Counted from the stretch's first letter, positions 1-7,622 are shown. The stretch is DNA of 9,894 bases from Olsenella sp. (GCA_015062715.1 SUUD01000052.1:1-9894); one strand, 5' to 3'. Notes: generated from the letters alone by a model not told the origin. Translations and numbers: made by a program.

Positions 1-1164
1 CAGCTGGGCTACGAGAAGACCGCCATCCAGACCGTCGGCAACATGTCCTTCATCAACAAGGCCTGGCTTGACTTCCTGAGCCTCCCCATCCCCTCCACGG
101 TCGAGGAGTTCGAGAGCACGCTCGTCGCCTTCAAGGACAACGCCGCCCAGCTCAAGAGCGAGTTTGGCATCGATGGTGACGTCATCCCCATGTCCTGCAT
201 CATGAACGATGGCGACCAGGACCCCTACATCCTGATCAACGGCTTCGGCGAGGGCTACGGCGATCCCGACCGCGGCAAGCACATCGCCGTCACCGACGAG
301 GGCAAGGTCGTCTGCGTCGCCAACTCCGAGGGCTTCCGCAAGGGCACCGAGTGGCTCCATGGCCTGTATGAGAAGGGCCTCATCGACGCCGAGGCCTTCA
401 CCCAGGAGTGGTCCACCTACGTCGCCAAGGGCAAGAGCGGCCGCTACGGCGTGCTTTTCTCGTGGGACGTCGCCAACATCGCCCAGGTCAGCATGGATGA
501 CCTGATTGCCGGCGTGGGCTGGGTGCCCCTGCCTGCGCTCAAGGCCGACACGGTCAACATCACCCCGCAGACGGGTTCCTTCACCTCGGGCTTCCAGCGT
601 GGCCGCTGCGTCATCACCGCCGCCGCCAAGAACCCCGCGCTCGTGGCCTCCTGGCTCGACAAGATGTACGACCCGATTCAGTCGCCGCAGAACAACTGGG
701 GCACCTATGGCGAGGATGACGACTTCGACATCTTCGTGATGGGCACCAACGATGCCGGCGAGCCCATGCTCCAGCACGCCCCGCTCGGCGACGCCTCCCC
801 GGTCGAGGTCCGCGAGGCCGAGTCCGTCAACGGCCCGCTCGCCATTCTCGACAGCTACTACGGCGTGTACGTCACCTGCCCGGATGACGCCCAGTACCGT
901 CTCGACTGGATCAAGGACATCTACACGCCCGACATGAACTTCAAGTACTGCTACCCCAACGTGTTCATGAACACCGAGGACACCACCGAGGTCTCCAACC
1001 TCATGGCCGACATCATGAAGTGCATCAACACCTTCAAGTCCGACGCCATCATGAACGGCTTTGGCGATGCCGAGTGGAACCAGCTTCAGTCTGACCTCGA
1101 GGCCTACGGCCTCCAGAAGTTCCTCGACATCCACCAGAAGTACCTCGACGAGTACCTGGCGTAA
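1..1164 (+). CDS. ABC transporter extracellular solute-binding protein (C-terminal part)
   Basis: The reading frame is open from the first base to the TAA at 1162-1164, so 387 residues are visible and the N-terminus (lipoprotein signal and first lobe) lies outside the window. The visible start Q-L-G-Y-E-K-T runs into INKAWLDFLSLPIPSTVEEF, a helix typical of the long LplA-like, family 1 binding proteins for oligosaccharides. The ATG at 43 is internal, not a start: it has no Shine-Dalgarno and the family is about 450-550 residues long. Later features are a helix over visible residues about 108-125 that leads into a W-rich binding region, and a C-terminal helical tail (QSDLEAYGLQKFLDIHQKYLDEYL) that is usual for the family. 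The protein acts outside the membrane and delivers sugar to a permease pair. The GH32 gene downstream suggests a fructose-containing sugar; this is inference from context. Codon use is very strongly biased to C/G endings, as expected of a highly expressed protein. Confidence 0.9.
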   Translation, partial: QLGYEKTAIQTVGNMSFINKAWLDFLSLPIPSTVEEFESTLVAFKDNAAQLKSEFGIDGDVIPMSCIMNDGDQDPYILINGFGEGYGDPDRGKHIAVTDEGKVVCVANSEGFRKGTEWLHGLYEKGLIDAEAFTQEWSTYVAKGKSGRYGVLFSWDVANIAQVSMDDLIAGVGWVPLPALKADTVNITPQTGSFTSGFQRGRCVITAAAKNPALVASWLDKMYDPIQSPQNNWGTYGEDDDFDIFVMGTNDAGEPMLQHAPLGDASPVEVREAESVNGPLAILDSYYGVYVTCPDDAQYRLDWIKDIYTPDMNFKYCYPNVFMNTEDTTEVSNLMADIMKCINTFKSDAIMNGFGDAEWNQLQSDLEAYGLQKFLDIHQKYLDEYLA

Positions 1165-1183
1165 GTCGTAGGCTCCCCCTTCT

Positions 1184-1222
1184 GGGACGCCTTCCCTAGC
1201 CTCTCTCCGGGGAGGGCGTCCC
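1184..1222 (+). terminator. Intercistronic hairpin after the binding-protein gene
   Basis: GGGACGCCTTCCC (1184-1196) pairs with GGGAGGGCGTCCC (1210-1222). The stem is 13 bp with one G-U pair and a 13-nt loop. No T-run follows (GCTTCC), so it is not a standard intrinsic terminator. It starts 19 nt after the stop of the binding-protein gene and ends 40 nt before the GH32 start. A leaky terminator or a 3'-end stabiliser that gives more binding protein than downstream enzyme would fit; this is inference. Confidence 0.5.
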
Positions 1223-1245
1223 GCTTCCTATGAGAACAAGTGCGT

Positions 1246-1254
1246 AAAGGGAGG
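1246..1254 (+). promoter_or_regulatory. Shine-Dalgarno that sets the GH32 start
   Basis: AAAGGGAGG at 1246-1254 is a strong ribosome-binding site. Eight nucleotides separate it from the GTG at 1263. A second in-frame GTG at 1254 overlaps this site and has nothing upstream, so 1263 is the better start. Confidence 0.75.
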
Positions 1255-1262
1255 TGTTAGCT

Positions 1263-2807
1263 GTGACGTCTCACTGTGATAGGGCAAGCAAGAGTTCGCG
1301 ACTCGAGCAGGCACGTGAATACGAGGAGCGCTTCTCCGGCAACATCAGGCAAGATGAGCGGCCGGTCTTCCACCTGCCCGCTCGCATCGGCTGGATGAAC
1401 GATCCCAATGGATTCTCGTTCTATGGGGGTCGCTACCACCTGTTCTATCAGTACTACCCCTACGACTCCAAGTGGGGAAGGATGCACTGGGGCCATGCGG
1501 CAAGTGACGACATGCTGCACTGGGACTTCCTTCCCTGCGCACTGGCGCCAGGCGAGGACTACGACAACGGGCTGGGGTGCTTCTCGGGCAGCGCCGTCGC
1601 CCTTCCCGACGGCAGGCACATGCTCATGTATACGGGCGTGAGCGATGCCGGCCAGAGGGAAGACGGCACCCGGACGCAACATCAGGTGCAGTGCCTCGCC
1701 TTTGGCGATGGCGTGGACTACGAGAAGTACGCCGGCAACCCCGTCATCGACGGCTCGCAGCTCCCCGAGGGCCTCTCGACCGAGCACTTTAGGGATCCCA
1801 AGCTGTGGCAGGAGGACGACGGCACGTACGCGTGCGTCATCGGGGCCCTCGACAAGGAGGCCAACCTCGGTCGGATCCTGCGCTTCACGAGTCAAGACGG
1901 CCTTGCGTGGTCGTTCGCGGGCATCCTCGCGGAAAACGATGGGTCGACCGGCGCCATGTGGGAGTGCCCTGACACCTTCGAGCTCGACGGCAAGCAGGTG
2001 CTGCTGGTGAGCCCCCAGGACATGATCGCCGAGGGCAACGAGTTCATGAGCGGCAACGGGACCCTCTGCCTCGTCGGGCACATCGACGAGCGGACCGGGG
2101 CCCTCGTGCCCGAGACGCGCCATGCCATCGACTACGGTATCGACTTCTATGCAACGCAGACCCTGCTCGCTCCGGACGGCCGCCGCATCATGGTCGCCTG
2201 GATGCAGAACTGGGACACGATCTCCATGGCAGACCACAAGTCCTGGTTTGGCATGATGACGCTGCCGCGTGAGCTGTCGGTCCGCGATGGCAGGCTCTAC
2301 CAACGGCCCATTCGTGAGCTCGATGCCCTGCGCCACGACCGCGTGGCCTATGAGGGAATCAAGTTTGGTGGCGAGTTGGCGCTCGAGGGAATCTCCGGTA
2401 GGATGGCGGACATCCAGCTCACGGTTCGGCGGGCAGACGACGAGCCGTACCAGGAGTTCGCAATGTGGTTCGCCGAGGGAGACGGCTTCCACTCGTCCCT
2501 GCGCTTCAGCCCCGACGAGCAGATTCTGAAGATTAACCGCAAGCACTCCGGCCTGCGCCGTGCGGTCGTTTATCACCGTAAGTGCGACGTGACCAACTAC
2601 GACGGCACGCTCAGGCTCCGCGTCATCCTCGACCGGTTCAGCGTCGAGGTGTTTGTTGGCGATGGAGAGCAGACGCTCTCCATGACGATTCCCACCAATC
2701 CATCCGCAGACGCCATCACGTTCTTTGCCGAGGGCAAGGTCGTTATGGATATCGAGAAATATGACCTCTCTGACGTGGGCGTTGTCCCTGTGGAGAGCGA
2801 CTGTTAG
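1263..2807 (+). CDS. Glycoside hydrolase family 32: sucrose-6-phosphate hydrolase / beta-fructofuranosidase
   Basis: The protein has 514 residues with the GTG start chosen at 1263. It hydrolyses terminal beta-fructosyl bonds (sucrose, sucrose phosphate or fructo-oligosaccharides). All three catalytic GH32 motifs are present: WMNDPNG, with the nucleophile Asp at about residue 47; FRDPKLW, with the RDP transition-state stabiliser at 177-179; and WECPDTF, with the acid/base Glu at 234. FYQYYP and FSGSAV are further family blocks of the five-bladed propeller (about 35-335). The C-terminal beta-sandwich shows LDRFSVEVFVGDG at about 456-468. There is no signal peptide or anchor, so it works in the cytoplasm on imported sugar. 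The gene lies between the binding protein (98-nt gap) and the transport ATPase (22-nt gap). It uses AGG arginine and mixed third positions more than its two neighbours, so it is probably less strongly expressed. The sequence alone does not settle phosphorylated versus free substrate, but ABC rather than PTS import argues for unphosphorylated sugar. Confidence 0.93.
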   Translation: MTSHCDRASKSSRLEQAREYEERFSGNIRQDERPVFHLPARIGWMNDPNGFSFYGGRYHLFYQYYPYDSKWGRMHWGHAASDDMLHWDFLPCALAPGEDYDNGLGCFSGSAVALPDGRHMLMYTGVSDAGQREDGTRTQHQVQCLAFGDGVDYEKYAGNPVIDGSQLPEGLSTEHFRDPKLWQEDDGTYACVIGALDKEANLGRILRFTSQDGLAWSFAGILAENDGSTGAMWECPDTFELDGKQVLLVSPQDMIAEGNEFMSGNGTLCLVGHIDERTGALVPETRHAIDYGIDFYATQTLLAPDGRRIMVAWMQNWDTISMADHKSWFGMMTLPRELSVRDGRLYQRPIRELDALRHDRVAYEGIKFGGELALEGISGRMADIQLTVRRADDEPYQEFAMWFAEGDGFHSSLRFSPDEQILKINRKHSGLRRAVVYHRKCDVTNYDGTLRLRVILDRFSVEVFVGDGEQTLSMTIPTNPSADAITFFAEGKVVMDIEKYDLSDVGVVPVESDC

Positions 2808-2829
2808 GAACGAGGGAAAGGAACGCGAC

Positions 2830-3984
<1,155 letters not shown>

Positions 3985-4007
3985 GGCATCGTCTGACAGA
4001 GAGCCTT

Positions 4008-4042
4008 GCGGCGCCCCATTCCCCCGTGGAGTGGGGCGCCGT
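4008..4042. terminator. Bidirectional hairpin between convergent operons
   Basis: CGGCGCCCCA (4009-4018) pairs perfectly with TGGGGCGCCG (4032-4041), and one more G-U pair at 4008/4042 gives 11 bp with a 13-nt loop. It lies 23 nt after the ATPase stop and 39 nt beyond the stop of the convergent minus-strand gene. Neither side has a strong T-run (CCGTTACCCACTATT on the plus strand). Position and symmetry make it the likely terminator for both operons. Confidence 0.6.
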
Positions 4043-4081
4043 CCGTTACCCACTATTCCCGGCGCGCGACGGGCCGGGGCG

Positions 4082-4810
4082 TCAGCCCCTCACGAGGTAT
4101 GCAAGGTAGGCGAGGGCCTCGTCGGCTCGCGGGGAGTTGCCGATGATGCCCAGGTAAACCGGCTCCGAGAAGTCCGAGAAGAGGCCCCTTCCGGAGACCT
4201 CGAGGGCATTCTGCTCCTCGTGCGTCTCCGCTACGTAGGCATCTGCCTCGTTGAGCTCGACCTCGATCGAGTTGTCGCTGTCGACGACCACGTTGGTCTG
4301 GAGGAGCGGGACGAGCGCGGCGGTGCCATCGCCGCCTTTCGCGAGGAGTGGCGCGAGGTCCATGAGATACCCGCTGTTGGAGAGCAGGTCGTAGCCGTCA
4401 CGGTTCATGACGACGACGTCGAGCTGCTCGGCGGCGACCGCACCCATGAGCTTCATGCGCGAGGCATACGAGTACTGGTGGTCGCTCGAGTCCTCGGGGT
4501 CGGAGAGGTAGAGGGCGTGGTAGCAGTAGACCTCGGCAGTTCGCGGGTCGTTGCCGGTCGCAATGACGTAGTCATTGCCAAGACCATTGTCGAGGACCTC
4601 GCTGTCCGCGACGTTCACCAGGGCGACGTAGAGCAGGGGCTCCTTGTGCGTGACGCGCCGCCACGCGGTCCATCCAAGGGCCACTACGACAATGAGTGCC
4701 AAGACGAGGGGGAGCTTGTAGTAGGCGAAGACGTAGTCGGCCTTCTCGGGGAGCGTCATCGTCCTGAATGCTTCGCGATGTGCCGCACGCTCGTGGTCGG
4801 GGAGTCTCAT
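4082..4810 (-). CDS. Single-span membrane protein of unknown function, binding-protein-like outer domain
   Basis: The protein has 242 residues. A charged cytoplasmic N-terminus of about 30 residues contains MTLPEKADYVFAYYK. One hydrophobic segment follows (about 33-50, LPLVLALIVVVALGWTAW), flanked by arginines, and then an outer domain of about 190 residues. The outer domain has sequence flavour of periplasmic binding proteins: AAEQLDVVVMNRDGYDLL (126-143), a G-Y-L-M-D-L-A-P-L-L element, and a tail LGIIGNSPRADEALAYLAYLV that resembles the closing helix of solute-binding proteins. No cysteine lipobox is present. Its ATG overlaps the yesL stop (ATGA) and has no Shine-Dalgarno, so it is probably translated by coupling. 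Met18 (start at 4759) is an alternative start. I recall proteins with a similar E-K-x-x-Y-x-x-x-Y-Y-K start beside YesL in Firmicutes, but I cannot verify this. It may be a sugar sensor or an accessory factor of the importer; no function is established. Confidence 0.8.
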   Translation of the reverse strand: MRLPDHERAAHREAFRTMTLPEKADYVFAYYKLPLVLALIVVVALGWTAWRRVTHKEPLLYVALVNVADSEVLDNGLGNDYVIATGNDPRTAEVYCYHALYLSDPEDSSDHQYSYASRMKLMGAVAAEQLDVVVMNRDGYDLLSNSGYLMDLAPLLAKGGDGTAALVPLLQTNVVVDSDNSIEVELNEADAYVAETHEEQNALEVSGRGLFSDFSEPVYLGIIGNSPRADEALAYLAYLVRG

Positions 4811-5493
4811 GGCTGATCGACCGGCTCGTCATCGCCCTGTTGGGCCCCCTGCGTCTCCTCGTCCTTGGGTTTGGCGGCGCAGATCCTGAAGACAGGGGAG
4901 AACAGGTAAGAGCTCAGGACGGCGCAGAGACCCTCGCCCAGAATCAGGATGGGGGTGAAGAACCTTATGGCGATGACGGCCATGACAAAGTGGATGCCGA
5001 AGACGCAGAGTGTGCAGTTGAGGTAATGCGTTCCGATGAGGAGGGCGTTGACCAGCATCGCCCGGTTGGTGTTCTCGACATACGCGATCAGCGGGAAGAC
5101 GAACATGAACTCCACCAGATAGGCGATGCACGCCACGATGACCAGAGCCAGGATGATGGTCCAGAAGACGGCGACGCCGCCGGTCGAGGCCGCCCGCAGG
5201 TGGACCAGGACGTAGATGTCGGCGCCAAGGAAGACGCCGAGGGCGAGCAGGATGAGCCAGATGACCGTCGCCTGGCGGAAGTTCCTGCGGAATGCCCTGA
5301 AGAACTGCTGGGTCACGTCGCCCTCTCGATTCTCTGCGATGCGCAGGGTGACGTCGTACATAGCCGTTGTTGCGGCTCCGATCGTAAAGACAGGCAACGA
5401 GCACACGAACCAAAGGACATTGAGGTAGCATCCGTCGGCTATGCGCCTGAGGACGAGGCTGGCCTTGCTGTCGGGTGAGAAGATCGTCGCCAT
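4807..5493 (-). CDS. yesL: YesL family (DUF624) integral membrane protein
   Basis: The protein has 228 residues, typical of the YesL/DUF624 family. The N-terminal block NVLWFVCSLPVFTIGAATTA (25-44) is the hallmark of the family, and FFRAFRRNFRQAT (64-76) is its conserved cytoplasmic helix. Membrane segments lie at about 24-44, 75-97, 108-136, 155-178 and 180-202, and a hydrophilic, acidic tail follows. The family has no proven biochemical role. It is commonly encoded in carbohydrate-utilisation operons (yesLMNOPQ of Bacillus subtilis is the eponym) next to LplA-like binding proteins, which matches this neighbourhood. The start at 5493 is chosen because AGGAAGGAA lies four bases upstream of it and because the family motif follows at the usual distance. 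The longer reading frame back to 5694 lies inside lacI. The gap to the lacI stop is 13 nt, and the stop overlaps the next gene by 4 nt. Confidence 0.9.
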   Translation of the reverse strand: MATIFSPDSKASLVLRRIADGCYLNVLWFVCSLPVFTIGAATTAMYDVTLRIAENREGDVTQQFFRAFRRNFRQATVIWLILLALGVFLGADIYVLVHLRAASTGGVAVFWTIILALVIVACIAYLVEFMFVFPLIAYVENTNRAMLVNALLIGTHYLNCTLCVFGIHFVMAVIAIRFFTPILILGEGLCAVLSSYLFSPVFRICAAKPKDEETQGAQQGDDEPVDQP

Positions 5494-5506
5494 GGGTTCC
5501 TTCCTG

Positions 5507-6562
5507 CTATGCGCCGGGGTCCGTCGAGGCCCGGTAGATGAGCTCCGTCTCGGCATAGACTTGCCGGTAGTCGAGTGCGGGCTCCTTGATGCGCGTCCGC
5601 AGCAGCTGTACCGCGGAGTAGGCCATCGACTGGGTGTGGATGTGGATGGTGGTGAGGGGCGGCATGCACCTGCGCGACTCGGCCGAGTCGTCAAAGCCAG
5701 CGAGGGCTACGTCGTGGGGGACGTCGTAGCCGAGCTCGCGGATGGCCTGGAGCGCGTCGAGGGCAACGAAGTCGTTCGCACAGATGAAGAGGTCGGGAAG
5801 GCCTTGGGACGACTCGATTCCCTCCTTGATGCCCTGGGCGTAATTCTGTCGTATGCAGAGCTGAGGCTCGACCTCAACGCCGGACATGAGCATGGCGAGG
5901 CGGAAGGCCGAGTAGCGCTCGTAGAAGGACTGGCAGTGCAGCCAGTTGCCGATGAACCCTATGCGCTTGCGTCCCTGCGCGAGCATGTCGCACACAAGCT
6001 TGGTGACCTGCGTGCGGTTCTCCATGAGGAGCAAGTCGGAGGGGAGGGCCCACCCATCGTGCTGGGCAGGTCCGTCGACGAAGAGCGTGGGGATTCCCAG
6101 GCCGCATACCATCTCGTCGTAGGCGCGGTTGAACATCTCGATGCAGATGATCGCTGCGGTGCGGTCGCCGTTGAAGGTGAGGGGGAGTCGGAGCTGGGCC
6201 ATGTCGTCCTCGGTCACGCGATGAGAGTTAAGCGTGTAGCCGAGCAGGGCGAGCTCGCGCTGGATTCCGTCGAGCATGAGCGACGAGAAGTGCGGGGCCG
6301 CGAGATAGGTGGTGGTGAGAAGGGCGATCTCGCCCTTGTCCCGAGCGCCCTGTACGAGCGCGTCCGTGGTGAGGCCGATCTGCGAGCCTAGGAGCGTGTT
6401 TGCGTAGGCGAACTGCTTGTACCCCATCTCCACCGCCTTGGCAAGGACGCGTGCCCTGGTCGCATCCGAAGGCCCCTCGGAGTTGTTGAGCGCCTTGGAC
6501 ACGGTGTTGCGGGAGAGGTTGAGGGCGTCAGCTATGTCTTGGATGGTCACGCGGTTTGACAT
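5507..6562 (-). CDS. LacI family transcriptional regulator
   Basis: The protein has 351 residues. The N-terminal helix-turn-helix VTIQDIADALNLSRNTVSKALNN (5-27) is canonical. A periplasmic-binding-protein-like effector domain covers about 77-345, with landmark blocks IALLTTT, GIPTLFVDGP, RKRIGFIGN, PDLFICANDFVALDAL and VALAGFDDS. Between them, residues 47-76 (MGYKQFAYANTLLGSQIGLTTDALVQGARDK, shown here only to mark the region's ends and composition: starts M-G-Y, ends R-D-K) lack the usual L-A-R-x-L hinge helix. As first gene of a minus-strand set with yesL and the unknown membrane protein, and facing the transporter/GH32 genes, it probably represses or activates this locus and its own transcription in response to a sugar. 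A weak AGG is the only Shine-Dalgarno hint before the ATG at 6562. Targets and ligand are inferred from position only. Confidence 0.94.
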   Translation of the reverse strand: MSNRVTIQDIADALNLSRNTVSKALNNSEGPSDATRARVLAKAVEMGYKQFAYANTLLGSQIGLTTDALVQGARDKGEIALLTTTYLAAPHFSSLMLDGIQRELALLGYTLNSHRVTEDDMAQLRLPLTFNGDRTAAIICIEMFNRAYDEMVCGLGIPTLFVDGPAQHDGWALPSDLLLMENRTQVTKLVCDMLAQGRKRIGFIGNWLHCQSFYERYSAFRLAMLMSGVEVEPQLCIRQNYAQGIKEGIESSQGLPDLFICANDFVALDALQAIRELGYDVPHDVALAGFDDSAESRRCMPPLTTIHIHTQSMAYSAVQLLRTRIKEPALDYRQVYAETELIYRASTDPGA

Positions 6563-6615
6563 GGAACCTAGTCTCGCTTTCGTCTGATAATTTCTTTATG
6601 ATGTCAAAATAACGT

Positions 6616-6628
6616 GCTTTTGAAAAGC
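6616..6628. promoter_or_regulatory. Palindrome upstream of lacI (13 bp)
   Basis: GCTTTT-G-AAAAGC is a perfect inverted repeat with a single central base, 54 bp upstream of the lacI start codon. It directly abuts the next palindrome. It may be a regulator half of a double operator, or simply part of an AT-rich promoter. Confidence 0.35.
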
Positions 6629-6648
6629 TGTGGAAATGCATTTGCACA
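6629..6648. promoter_or_regulatory. Candidate LacI-family operator (20-bp near-perfect palindrome)
   Basis: TGTGGAAATGCATTTGCACA is symmetrical at every position except one pair (G opposite G at 6633/6644). It lies 67 bp upstream of lacI. Length and symmetry suit a dimeric repressor, and self-regulation is common in this family. The centre is ATGCAT rather than the central CG typical of LacI-family operators, so assignment to this regulator is inference. Confidence 0.45.
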
Positions 6649-6794
6649 ATTAGAGGGCTAATACTCAGCAATTATGCATCATAAAACTGAATTTGGACTA
6701 GAAAAAGGAATTACTTGTGTAGCAATGATAGGGTATCCCTTTCATAACGGCAGGGGCTCGAATCGGATAAGCCCGCCTCATTGCGCGGGTCGAC

Positions 6795-6821
6795 TTGTCA
6801 GATTGCCGTTCCTGCTATAGT
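6795..6821 (+). promoter_or_regulatory. Promoter candidate with extended -10
   Basis: TTGTCA (6795-6800, five of six bases of the -35 consensus) and TATAGT (6816-6821) preceded by TGC form an extended -10. The spacer is 15 nt, short but tolerated with an extended -10. It points toward the ferritin gene and would give a leader of about 210 nt that includes the oxidoreductase relic and the hairpin at 6983-7013. Confidence 0.4.
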
Positions 6822-6826
6822 CCAAG

Positions 6827-6928
6827 GATGCGGAGGCGCTGCTCGACGCGGGCGCGACCGACCTCGTGGGCGTGGGCCGCGCCTTCCTGGCCAATCCCCA
6901 CTGGGCCGACGACGCCCTGGGGTCATAG
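6827..6928 (+). pseudogene. C-terminal relic of an Old Yellow Enzyme-type NADH:flavin oxidoreductase
   Basis: Frame 6827-6928 reads DAEALLDAGATDLVGVGRAF followed by LANPHWADDALGS and a TAG stop. This matches the C-terminal FMN-phosphate-binding end of Old Yellow Enzyme/YqjM-type proteins, in which a helix E-x-L-L-x-x-G-x-A-D-L-V leads into G-R-x-x-L-x-x-P. Upstream the frame hits a TAG at 6818-6820, and the preceding sequence is AT-rich spacer, so about 300 or more N-terminal residues are missing. The end is also a few residues shorter than usual. There is no start codon or Shine-Dalgarno in frame. The best reading is the scar of a deletion that removed most of a gene once located just upstream of ferritin. 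The family call is from memory of the motif. Confidence 0.72.
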
Positions 6929-6982
6929 CCGGCGGGTCCTCGCGCGTGGTGCGTCGAATCGCCACACGAGTACAGTAGAATC

Positions 6983-7013
6983 GGTCCCGGGTGCCCATGC
7001 GGTGCCCGGGACC
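6983..7013 (+). promoter_or_regulatory. Strong hairpin in the ferritin 5' leader
   Basis: GGTCCCGGG (6983-6991) pairs with CCCGGGACC (7005-7013). The stem continues inward through two G-U and two C-G pairs to a CATGC loop, 13 bp in all. It lies between a weak -10-like TAGAAT (6976-6981) and the ferritin Shine-Dalgarno (AAGGAAGGA, 7025-7033). No T-run follows. It could protect the mRNA or terminate read-through from upstream. It is not an iron-responsive element. Confidence 0.5.
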
Positions 7014-7040
7014 TATCGCGCAACAAGGAAGGACACGACC

Positions 7041-7559
7041 ATGGCACTCGCACAGCAGGTTGGGGACATCCTCAACGAGCAGATCAACAAGGAGCTCTAC
7101 TCCGCCTACCTCTACCTCACCTTTGCCGACTACTACGAGGGGCGCGGCCTCAAGGGCTTTGCCAACTGGTACATGATCCAGGCGGAGGAGGAGGTCTCGC
7201 ATGCCAAGATCATCCGCCGCTACCTGCTCGACAACGACTATGCGGTCAAGATGAAGGCCATCGCCGAGCCCGACAAGACCTTCACCGACGACATGGGCCC
7301 GCTCAAGGCCGCCTATGAGCACGAGCAGTACGTGACCTCGCTCATCAACGACTGCTATGCCGCCGCCTACGAGATCCGCGACTTCCGCACCATGCAGATG
7401 CTCGACTGGTTCATCAAGGAGCAGGGCGAGGAGGAGGCCAACGCCTCCGAGATGGTTTCCAACATGGAGCTCTTCGGCAGCGACCCCAAGGGCCTCTACG
7501 CGCTCGACCGCGAGTACCTCACGCGTACCTTCACCCCCACGGCCAGCATGCCCATGTAA
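7041..7559 (+). CDS. ftnA: Bacterial non-haem ferritin
   Basis: The protein has 172 residues, close to the usual bacterial ferritin. It oxidises Fe(II) and stores the mineral inside a 24-subunit cytoplasmic shell. The di-iron ferroxidase ligands can be placed by family pattern: Glu18 (INKELYSAYLYL), Glu51 and His54 (AEEEVSHA), Glu95 (AYEHEQ), and Gln128 with Glu131 (KEQGEEEA, third-site region). Tyr25 matches the conserved ferroxidase-site tyrosine. There is no haem-binding Met of bacterioferritin in the expected setting, and four long helices plus a short fifth cover the chain. The ATG follows AAGGAAGGA with 7-nt spacing. The gene appears monocistronic: a relic and a hairpin lie upstream and a strong terminator downstream. 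I see no convincing Fur box. Confidence 0.95.
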   Translation: MALAQQVGDILNEQINKELYSAYLYLTFADYYEGRGLKGFANWYMIQAEEEVSHAKIIRRYLLDNDYAVKMKAIAEPDKTFTDDMGPLKAAYEHEQYVTSLINDCYAAAYEIRDFRTMQMLDWFIKEQGEEEANASEMVSNMELFGSDPKGLYALDREYLTRTFTPTASMPM

Positions 7560-7580
7560 CGACCCCCTCGCAGGGTCTTC

Positions 7581-7622
7581 GAAGGGTGCCCCGACAGGCG
7601 ATGTCGGGGCACCCTTCTCTTT
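7581..7622 (+). terminator. Rho-independent terminator of the ferritin gene
   Basis: GAAGGGTGCCCCGACA (7581-7596) and TGTCGGGGCACCCTTC (7602-7617) form a perfect 16-bp stem with the 5-nt loop GGCGA, followed by TCTTT. It starts 21 nt after the ferritin stop. A small GACCC/GGGTC hairpin (7561-7565/7573-7577) precedes it. Confidence 0.92.

Larger units (their letters stand above)
6563..6794. other. AT-rich intergenic region upstream of lacI
   Basis: There is no gene here. Positions about 6585-6745 are conspicuously AT-rich against the GC-rich genes around them. The stretch holds the abutting palindromes at 6616-6648 and a smaller one, TTATGcatCATAA, at 6672-6684. GGGCT/AGCCC (6754-6758/6770-6774) and CCCGC/GCGGG (6772-6776/6785-6789) are overlapping weak hairpins. 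A good -35 for lacI (TTGACA, minus strand, 6607-6602) has no -10 at a normal distance. I could not define the lacI promoter. Confidence 0.7.

Noticed and set aside
43..45. ATG at 43 as the start of the binding-protein gene
   Set aside because: The frame is open upstream to base 1 with matching family sequence. There is no ribosome-binding site, and the resulting protein would lack a signal peptide and its first lobe.
6585..6607. A lacI promoter formed by TTGACA (minus strand, 6607-6602) and TTATCA (6590-6585)
   Set aside because: The spacer would be only 12 nt, and no -10-like hexamer lies 16-18 nt from the -35.
6740..6790. A tRNA-like T-arm (GGCTCGAATC at 6755-6764)
   Set aside because: The flanking bases do not form a T-stem, and no acceptor, anticodon or D arm can be built around it. 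It is neither a tRNA nor a clear att site.
6795..7040. Upstream extension of ferritin through the relic and hairpin region
   Set aside because: The ferritin fold starts at MALAQQ, as in homologues, with AAGGAAGGA just upstream. The extension has no homology and crosses the hairpin.
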